From: Cladorhizidae sp. MBARI D1340-BT2
Lineage: Eukaryota; Porifera; Demospongiae; Poecilosclerida; Cladorhizidae
Assembly (NCBI GenBank): GCA_028752905.1
Contig: JAQNBH010000013.1
Span: 26,568,739-26,632,738 of the forward strand
Direction of reading: 5' to 3'
DNA: 64,000 nucleotides
This document shows positions 1 to 64,000 of the stretch, piece after piece; position 1 is the first letter of the stretch; each line of letters begins with the position of its first letter. A program made the translations under genes and the position numbers. Below the pieces are notes generated by a model. It saw only the letters and a program-made list of their open reading frames with translations, was not told where the DNA came from and did not search any database.

Positions 1-1655
1 TTGGCCTTGTGATGCATGATAAATTATTTACTTCAGCCATGGCAACGATTAATAGTGGGTATGGTTGTGCATAGTCTTGATAGTTGAGATCCAGCAACTA
101 CAGGTAGTCAAGCCCTACATCTCTGCTGAAGCTCTGATCCTTGGGTTTGAGGCGGATGTGCAGAGCTTTTCACAAGAAAATCCCTTCATTGGAAATCATT
201 GGATGGTAGTGGATCCATGAATGTTTAGCGATGGCATGCATCCACGTGTTACTTTTACTCTGGTCTCCAACCTCTCTGTCCAATGTAGAGACTTTCCCAC
301 AGCTGCATGGAATGTGATATATATATCATTATTGTTCTAGTTCCTGATGCAAGATGAACACTTGTGTTGCTTGGGGAGGAGCATGCTTTCAAGGAACTTG
401 GATCGTATGCCCAATCAGTTTCATATGAAATGTACCTAGACTCCCAACTGCCAGGCACTTTATGGCAACTGCTATGATTTGTCTTGTGGAAGTAGTTTAA
501 GGTCATCTGACTCATAGTTCTATTGTTGACATAGTGAAGACTTAACTGGTTAGCAAAATGACTGTAGTAACTTTGTTATTACATTTTCATTCCACGTTGC
601 CAGAGGTAATGATGGAATATGATCAGGAAAATATATGAAGCCTTGTTGCTTTAGTGGTGAAAACCCACATCCGTTCCCTGCAAGAAGATCACTATAATTA
701 TGCCTCTATTGATATTTACTATGATCCCTGGGTCACTATATCCTACCAGTTGTCACTGAGAACTAATTCCCAGGGTCATTCTAAAGGGAAGTCACCAGAC
801 TGCAACAACCCACACTCCATCCCTCAGATAGGTCACAACTAACATCTTGGCATAACTACTCCAGTCACAGATGCTTTATTCACCTCACTCAAATCTAGTA
901 CTATTTATGCTCAAATGAACTGCCTCCCAAGATGACCATCAAATAGCGACAGGGTTGGCACTCCATCCCGGATAGGTCACTATACAGTGAATAAGGGTCA
1001 CTGAGAACTAGGATACGGTGACCCTCAGGGTTAGGGAGGTCACCAGATGCTAACACCTGTCATGCACTGCACCTGAAATACCTGCTTAACAGGTACAACA
1101 AACTCGAGTAGGCTACTCCATTCAGAGGTAGGATGGGTCACTGTCATTGTTCTCTGTCACTGTTCTCTCATTCAAATGCACTCTACATTCTCAGATAGGT
1201 TTCAACTAAGCAAGACAAATATTTTCCTCTAGGTATATATTCTAAAATGCTATCTGCCTCACTGAAAGTATCTGCACCCACGGAAGATCATGGATAGCGA
1301 GGCGGTTATAGTCAAGTAGAGTGGTCACCGTTTCCTTACACAACTGCACTCCATCCTCAGATAGGACAGAACTAATATCTGGCTACTATTCCAATAACAG
1401 GTGCTTTATTACCCTTACTGAATTTAGTACTATTTATGAACTGCCTCCTTAGCTGACCATTGATGAGAAGGGGGGTCATTCCATCCCGCGGTAGGTCACT
1501 GAATACTAGGATTGATTTTTTTAATTCTATTTTTTAAATTATTATTTTCAAATTAATCATTGGTACGGCGAGTGCCGCATGGCCGTAACCTTTTTTCTAA
1601 TGTACAAATGTAATTGATTTCTGAAGTCAGACTGTATGATATTATAATTCGTGTT
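1..1655. repeat. Non-coding region with three diverged copies of an interspersed unit
   Basis: No gene is visible. Copies at about 801-1014, 1178-1275 (partial) and 1340-1511 share CACTCCATCC..CAGATAGG, then GCTTTATT, CTAGTACTATTTATG and AACTGCCTCC, ending near TAGGTCACT and CTAGGAT. Spacing varies and similarity looks like roughly 70 percent by eye. The frames at 255-515 and 654-842 have no recognisable domain. Confidence 0.5.
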
Positions 1656-2196
1656 CTAATGTTCGGGTGGGACACAACCCTCAGAGCAAGCCAGGGCTAT
1701 GTCTGCATCTTTGATGGGGTGATGTCTCGAAGATCTGCTTCCTCTAATACACATCACAGCAGATCTGAGGATGGCAAATGATATTTTACATCTGAGCCAT
1801 CCCATGAGTGTGCAGTACTCCACATTGCGCTTGATGGCAAGCATATCAGCTGTAAAAAGTTTGTCCTTCTCTCCCCATGCCACCTGTTGTTGAGAATAAC
1901 AGTGGGGTGAATACACCATGTTCCACATCTCAAACTCGTTGTCCATAATATGCCTTCTTTTTCTCATGTTCATGCCTCTTATATATGGCTGAAAGTCTTC
2001 CTGAACGGTTGCTTGGAGCGTTGGGGTGAAACACCCTGACATAAAAAAATGCATCCTGGTGATTGTTCCAGAAGCCTCTCACACGTATATCTAAATGTGC
2101 CCCATCATCAGTGATGGTAGAAGCTAGTCGCATACTCTCCCCTGACAGTGGTTGTAGGTGGGATTCGGTTGCTACATTTGAGCACACCTCAGTCAA
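1656..2196 (-). pseudogene. Retroelement fragment: C-terminal domain (nuclease-like, uncertain)
   Basis: Two overlapping frames (1930-2196 and 1656-2054) carry ARLDIxxxGFW-like and RVF strings, then H-E-x-E-K-K-K-A-Y-Y, and finish with RSAVMCIRGSRS. The same pattern closes the related coral and sponge RT proteins. Its position suggests an integration or nuclease function, but I cannot assign catalytic residues. The phase change lies around 1930-2054. Confidence 0.65.
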
Positions 2197-2207
2197 GAGT
2201 GATGCTG

Positions 2208-3079
2208 TTATATCCCTGATCTGATTGTGACAAATGGTAGGGAAGCCCCCATGTGACTAACCATGGCATGGTCTGGTGAGAATGCATTGCCATAGTTGAG
2301 CCTTGGTGTATTGGATAGGGTCCACCCATAGCACAAGCATAGTGCATCTCTAAAGTCTCCCTTATGCAAGAGGAAATCTTGGTCATCCAGAGGTAGCACA
2401 GAGAGCCATGATGATGACCCACGTTCTTTGGCTGAATCCACATATCGTTTCAACTGCTTGTGATATATTTCATTCACCCAATCTTCACTGTGTTTGCGAT
2501 TGGAGCATCTGATTTCTTGCTTGATAGTGAACATGTCAATGGCCTCATCATTCTGTATGGTATCTGGGGAGATTATGCGGGTCACCAAGGGGGAAGTTAA
2601 CTTCTCTGATGCTTGCCGTGAATGGACGGATTCATTATTCCCAAGCCACCTAGACTCACTGGAAGAGCTAATAGGTCTCTCGTTAGCTTCGAGCACGGTG
2701 ACCGGCCGGTTAAAGATGGGATGAATACCTGGTGTATTATTTCTTCTAATGGTTGGAGAAGATCACAAATATCTGGAATAGTTCTAGATATATAAGTCCA
2801 GCGACTGGAGCGGCCATGGACAAAGGAAGCAGCATGTGGCTGAGAAGTGGCAATATCAGCTAGTTGAATAATCTCCTGAATCCATGACCGGACCTTGGCA
2901 GAGACATACTGCTCAGTGTATGTTTTAGACCCAATGGCTGCCCCAAGGTGCCGCTTTCCTTTGATAGTGATGCTGATGTTGGTGCCAGCAAATGCTTGCA
3001 GTGCAGCTGAGTGAAATTCCTCCTTCACTATTTGGGTAATAACCAAAACCATGCATGAGCCTGGAGACTGTCCCACCAT
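2208..3079 (-). pseudogene. Retroelement fragment: region after RT (thumb or connection)
   Basis: Two frames (2597-3079 and 2208-2696) overlap in different phases, so there is a frameshift near 2600-2690. Visible blocks are VKEEFHSAALQAFAGT, RHLGAAIGSKTYTEQYV, LPVSLGGLGIMNPS and WLSVLPLDDQDFLLHKGDFR. G-A-x-x-G and S-L-G-G-L-G-I are typical of the region after the palm in non-LTR RTs. The frame ends in a stop at 2208. Confidence 0.75.
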
Positions 3080-3342
3080 GCTCTCAGTTCACTACAGGTG
3101 GCTGCTCCTGTAGCATCATCTGCATACCAAACCTGTTTGACTGTGGGACAGTCGGATTGTAAGCGATCAATCAATGGTTTCACCGCAAGGGCATACATTG
3201 CCATGGCCAAGGGGTCACCCTGAGTTGTACCTTCGGATGAAGCAACCTCACCACTACCTTGAATCACAGGATTGTAGGTGTTTGATAAAATTTGAGCAAG
3301 GGACGGACAGATGACACTTATGTTGTGAAGTGCTACTTGCAT
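3028..3342 (-). pseudogene. Retroelement fragment: reverse transcriptase palm with YADD box
   Basis: The frame contains EGTTQGDPLAMAMYALAV (RT motif with Q-G-D-P) and QVWYADDATGA, the catalytic Y-A-D-D at 3115-3126. The frame is lost soon after, where intact relatives continue with a Gly/Tyr-rich segment and K-T-W-L-V. The remaining tail is short and jumps phase, which points to a deletion. Confidence 0.85.
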
Positions 3343-3638
3343 ATTGATTGAATTAAAGCATCGACCTGAAGAACAGCTTCCTGGTGTGTGTCAGCAGAGG
3401 TCTGGCGCATCACATGAACGGCTGCTTTGCAGCCACCTTCCTAGCGTGCACACATTTGAAATGAACCAGCTGCTTTCATAACATCAACTTTCAGTGTGCA
3501 AAGTATGGCTTTTGCAAGTATTCTCCGATGAACTTCCCCAATACCTATTGGCCTGACACCTGGACATTTGTCAAGTGGGATGAGCCTGCAGGCTACAAAG
3601 GCACTCAGATATTCAGGGTCGATACTCGTAGTGCATAG

Positions 3639-4293
3639 TCATCGCCCAATGGCAGCTAAGGCAGAGCAGAGGTCTTTGGAGGCAGATTTGAACGAACTGC
3701 ACAGTCTTCGCCAGGCATATGCATCTAAACCCGACAAGCCTGCTGCCCCACTGGTTTTCAGTGCAGCCTTTAGAATGGCTTCTGCATTCAAATCCTCGAA
3801 AATAATAGAGTTAACTGGTATCGGAGTGTCTGACAATAGAAAATCTGGCTGGGAAGGTTTACCTGGAGGGTGTTTCTCTACCAGGATCTCCCGAGTTGTA
3901 CACTGTTTTGGTCCATCATTAGAATCAGGAACAAGATCGTCTAGTCCAAGTATCCCACCACATGAATCTGATGACAAACATCTCAGGGCCTTGTTCACTT
4001 TTCCTTTAGACATCAAGTTCTGAAATGTTTTGGTAAGGGTGGCCTTGTTGCGCAATCCATTTGACTTTGGTAGACGGATCTGAATGTCAGCTCCCCTCAA
4101 CTAATAATGCCTGAAGGTCACCTAGGGCCAGTCTCCTCTTCAGGTGATTTATATGATCCTTAGTTTTACTTGTCGGGCTTGGTTTCTGAAGGGTCAAGAT
4201 CTGCAATAAGGTCACTGCCTTCATACATAATATACTCTCCATTGCTCGATTCATCGGCAAATGCTTGCAGCAATCATGACAGCTCCTGTACAA
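3639..4293 (-). pseudogene. Retroelement fragment: pre-RT and start of RT
   Basis: Two overlapping frames (4087-4293 and 3639-4100) cover this part. The second contains KVNKALRCLSSDSCGGIL, a P-G-K-P-S-Q-P-D linker and SGAAGLSGLDAYAWRRL. The last string resembles the G-P-S-G-L-D-A-x-x-W-R-R-x-L block just before the palm domain. From about 3640 down to 3345 similarity seems to continue (C-R-L-I-P-L-D-K-C-P-G-V-R-P-I-G), but the frame is interrupted. Confidence 0.65.
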
Positions 4294-4500
4294 AAGAGGT
4301 ACCTATTGCAACAAGAAATAAATTATGCCTCCAGTGGATAGCTTCATCATATGCAGAGGTGATGATGTTGAACATCTAGGTCATTGTTGTTAGCAACAGG
4401 AGGGAGGGTAGCAGGAGCAGATCAATAGTAGGGAAGGGTTGAATAGTAGGAGGAACAATAACAATATTAGGAAGAGCAGTGGTTGGTACAGTGGTGGTCA

Positions 4501-4740
4501 TTAATAAGGGACTACCATGATCAATCGATTGTGTGATGACAGCTGAGGAGTTTGTAGAGGAGGCTGACGATACTGAAGTGTTTGTAACAACAGAAGTGGC
4601 TTGTGCTGTAGACGTCCTGGATCCAGCGGAGTTATGACACTTCCCCGGCGATTAGGCAGGCAGTTGTGGCAACATTTACCCACCTTTGAGCAAGAACAAT
4701 TCATGCAGCTACCAGTTCTGTTGCAGCGACAGCAAGTCAT
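4501..4740 (-). pseudogene. Retroelement fragment: N-terminal Cys-rich (CXC-like) segment
   Basis: The frame begins MTCCRCNRTGSCMNCSCSK then VGKCCHNCLPNRRG. It has nine Cys within about 27 residues, in C-x-x-C, C-x-C and CC-x-x-C spacing, ending in a C-L-P-x-R-R-G motif. Such clusters precede the RT in this retroelement group and probably bind zinc and nucleic acid. A Gln/Pro-rich tail with no clear fold follows. Confidence 0.6.
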
Positions 4741-5274
4741 TCTTGTAACGACTCGAAGGACTCGAAGGAGAACATTAAGGTAGATTCAGCTATATACCAT
4801 TCTCTTGCTCCGTCGTCGGGTCTCAATATCCTATTGGATTGATTGACTCCAGTGACCGGGTCACCAGATATTGCAAAACCATCACTAGAAATTGATTCAG
4901 CCTATATCAAGTCCATACCATGAAGTTTACGGAATCAATGGAGTTATAAAGTGGTAACCACACAAAAAACATTTCTTATCTTATCTACATATTATTATAT
5001 ACCTTCCTTTCACACATCATTTGTGTACAATATATTCATTCATCGGAATTTTACTATATACCAGAAGACACCAAACAGCCAATAAGTTGCAATGAGACTG
5101 ATCCATTTCAGTCTTCAGCGAAACAACTGAAAATGGGGCAAGTTTTTTTCCCCAGTGCTAAACAGCACAGAACTTCAACAAAAAACAGTTATATAGCTAC
5201 TTATAATGTATCTGACTTTAATACCAACCATGTTATGTGAAATAACTTCTTGTAGGACTATAAAATAGAATAAT

Positions 5275-5775
5275 TTAAAAGCAAAAATATTTAAAAAAAG
5301 TAACTAAACAAAAGAATGTAGTCAAGAAATATTTTACAGGACCCTTTACCTATTTAAAAAGTAACGGAACAAGAATGCATATTTACAGGACCCTTTACCT
5401 ATTAAAAAGCAACGAAGAATGTAAATTTACAGCACACTTTACATATTAAAAAGTAACAAAACAAGAATGTATATTCACAGGACCCTTTACCTATTTAAGC
5501 AATGAAACAAGATATTTACAGGACCCTTTACCTATGAAAAAGCAACGAAACAAGAATGTATATTTACAGGACCCTTTACCTATTAACTCTTACCGCAACG
5601 AAAAGAATGAATATTTACAGGACTCTTGACCCTTTACCTATATATTACTTATATGACCCTTTGCCTACTTGAAAAGTAACGAAACAGAATGCATATTTAC
5701 ATGACCCTTCACCCATTAAAAAGTAACGAAACAAGAATGCATATTTACAGGACCCTTTACCTATTAATGAACTCC
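5275..5775. repeat. Minisatellite, about 41-60 bp unit, about 9 copies
   Basis: Each unit contains TTTACAGGACCCTTTACCTA and then an A-rich stretch AAAAGTAACGAAACAAGAAT. Copies start near 5336, 5385, 5429, 5477, 5518, 5566, 5616 and 5746, with one diverged copy between. The array lies just beyond the candidate poly(A) site. The flanks (4741-5275 and 5811-6531) are AT-rich and hold no other feature that I can support. Confidence 0.85.
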
Positions 5776-5790
5776 AAATACAATATAGAT

Positions 5791-5810
5791 TTTATTTATT
5801 GGTCTTTATT
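5791..5810 (-). promoter_or_regulatory. Candidate polyadenylation signals of the plexin transcript
   Basis: Three AATAAA hexamers occur on the minus strand (5791-5796, 5795-5800, 5805-5810), about 725-740 nt after the stop codon. They are the first AATAAA sequences after the stop that I could find by eye; an ATTAAA variant lies nearer 6107. A tandem repeat starts directly beyond them. AATAAA is easily made by chance in AT-rich DNA. Confidence 0.35.
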
Positions 5811-6531
5811 ATGCTAATAGATTAATGTCTTGTAAATGTTTGTTGCCTCCATTCTAGACAGTCGTATTTTTGTTTCTAATTTGAAATAAAACATTTTTGT
5901 CAAGACCTATATATATATACAAGATCATATCATATATAAATAGAACACCAGAGTTAACCAATGTTGTAATTGGATTCTATATCTCAGACAGAATAAGCAT
6001 CACAGATATATAAGATCACATGGAATCGTGATTGATCCTAGACTCAGAAATTGTGCTCTCAATGTGCATGTACTAGTCTGGTAAGGGGTTTGGGTAATAA
6101 ATTTTAATGCGAAACAATTTGATCTAAATTTTAGCATAATTATATATATATAATATATATAATCATAGCACTATAGCTCAATTATTTAGACAGTCATAAA
6201 AACTGGTATGACAGCTATATATATATATAGCCCTGTTCACCAGGATAAAATTGTTTTCAGCTTCAATTATATAGACATATAATTATGTATATATATAACA
6301 TAGCAATACACTTTTCACCCCACCAATTATGAAGAATTAGAAACATCCAATGAAAAACTTATCATAACTGGCTTACCAACAGCATTGTAATTGCATGTGT
6401 TGTGTGTGTGTTATTGTGTGCAGTGGACAAGATCTGGTATATAATATGAGGACAAGAGCTGCAACAACTAAAATCAAATTACACATAATTACAATAACAA
6501 TGAAACACTTATCGAAGTTATCTACATGTTT

Positions 6532-64000
<57,469 letters not shown>

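Larger units (their letters stand above)
1656..4740 (-). mobile_element. Decayed non-LTR-type retroelement (Cys-rich domain, RT, C-terminal domain)
   Basis: A run of minus-strand open frames in shifting phase, in one consistent order, forms a broken element of about 3.1 kb. The order is a Cys-rich N-terminal segment, a pre-RT region, a reverse transcriptase with a YADD box, a thumb-like region, and a C-terminal domain with GFWNNHQDAFFYVRVF and IRGSRS strings. I recognise the combination from reverse-transcriptase proteins common in coral, hydrozoan and sponge genomes, from recall only. No terminal repeats are visible. Overlapping frames and a missing stretch after the YADD region show it is not functional. 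It lies downstream of plexin in the same orientation. Confidence 0.8.

Overview
The window is animal nuclear DNA, and almost everything recognisable in it belongs to one gene. A plexin (semaphorin receptor) runs on the minus strand from beyond base 64000 down to a stop codon at 6532. I reconstructed 16 exons by joining GT-AG splice sites whose phases all agree. They give 799 codons of the C-terminal part: the last extracellular IPT domains, the transmembrane helix, the juxtamembrane helix, the split RasGAP domain with both arginine sites, and the Rho-GTPase-binding domain between the GAP halves. The N-terminal half (sema, PSI and first IPT domains) and the promoter lie outside. Plexins are known from animals and choanoflagellates. 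The long introns, the retroelement type and the dense repeats suggest an early-branching animal such as a sponge, but the species cannot be read from this sequence.

Only 2.4 kb of the 57 kb gene is coding. The 15 introns range from 62 bp to 21.3 kb and are packed with tandem repeats. Long minisatellites include a 34-bp unit (11.7-13.3 kb), a 45-bp unit (22.2-23.4 kb), an 81-bp unit (50.3-52.7 kb) and a 45-bp unit (56.8-59.9 kb). TAA/TTA, CA/TG and GACA microsatellites and runs of 10-26 G or C are also common. Two repeat families recur at several places. One is a roughly 65-bp unit at 6.8-7.9, 44.5-45.4 and 45.7-46.0 kb. The other is a GGGCTA-type array, which resembles the telomere repeat, at about 17, 20, 29-30, 47 and 57-60 kb. 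Most long open frames in the introns are artefacts of these repeats.

Downstream of the plexin stop are a likely polyadenylation signal (about 5.8 kb), a minisatellite (5.3-5.8 kb) and a decayed non-LTR-type retroelement (1.65-4.75 kb, minus strand). The retroelement has a cysteine-rich N-terminus, a YADD reverse transcriptase and a conserved C-terminal domain, broken by frameshifts. The first 1.6 kb holds only diverged repeats.

Other mobile or structured DNA: a 1.1-kb element with 16-bp terminal inverted repeats inserted in a GGGCTA array (59.9-61.0 kb), a 96-bp-arm hairpin at 36.2-36.5 kb, a 24-bp-arm palindrome at 56.1 kb, and two dispersed repeats. One of the dispersed repeats keeps a reading frame between copies. 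The other carries a motif loosely like a hammerhead-ribozyme core. I found no tRNA, rRNA, CRISPR array or second intact protein gene.
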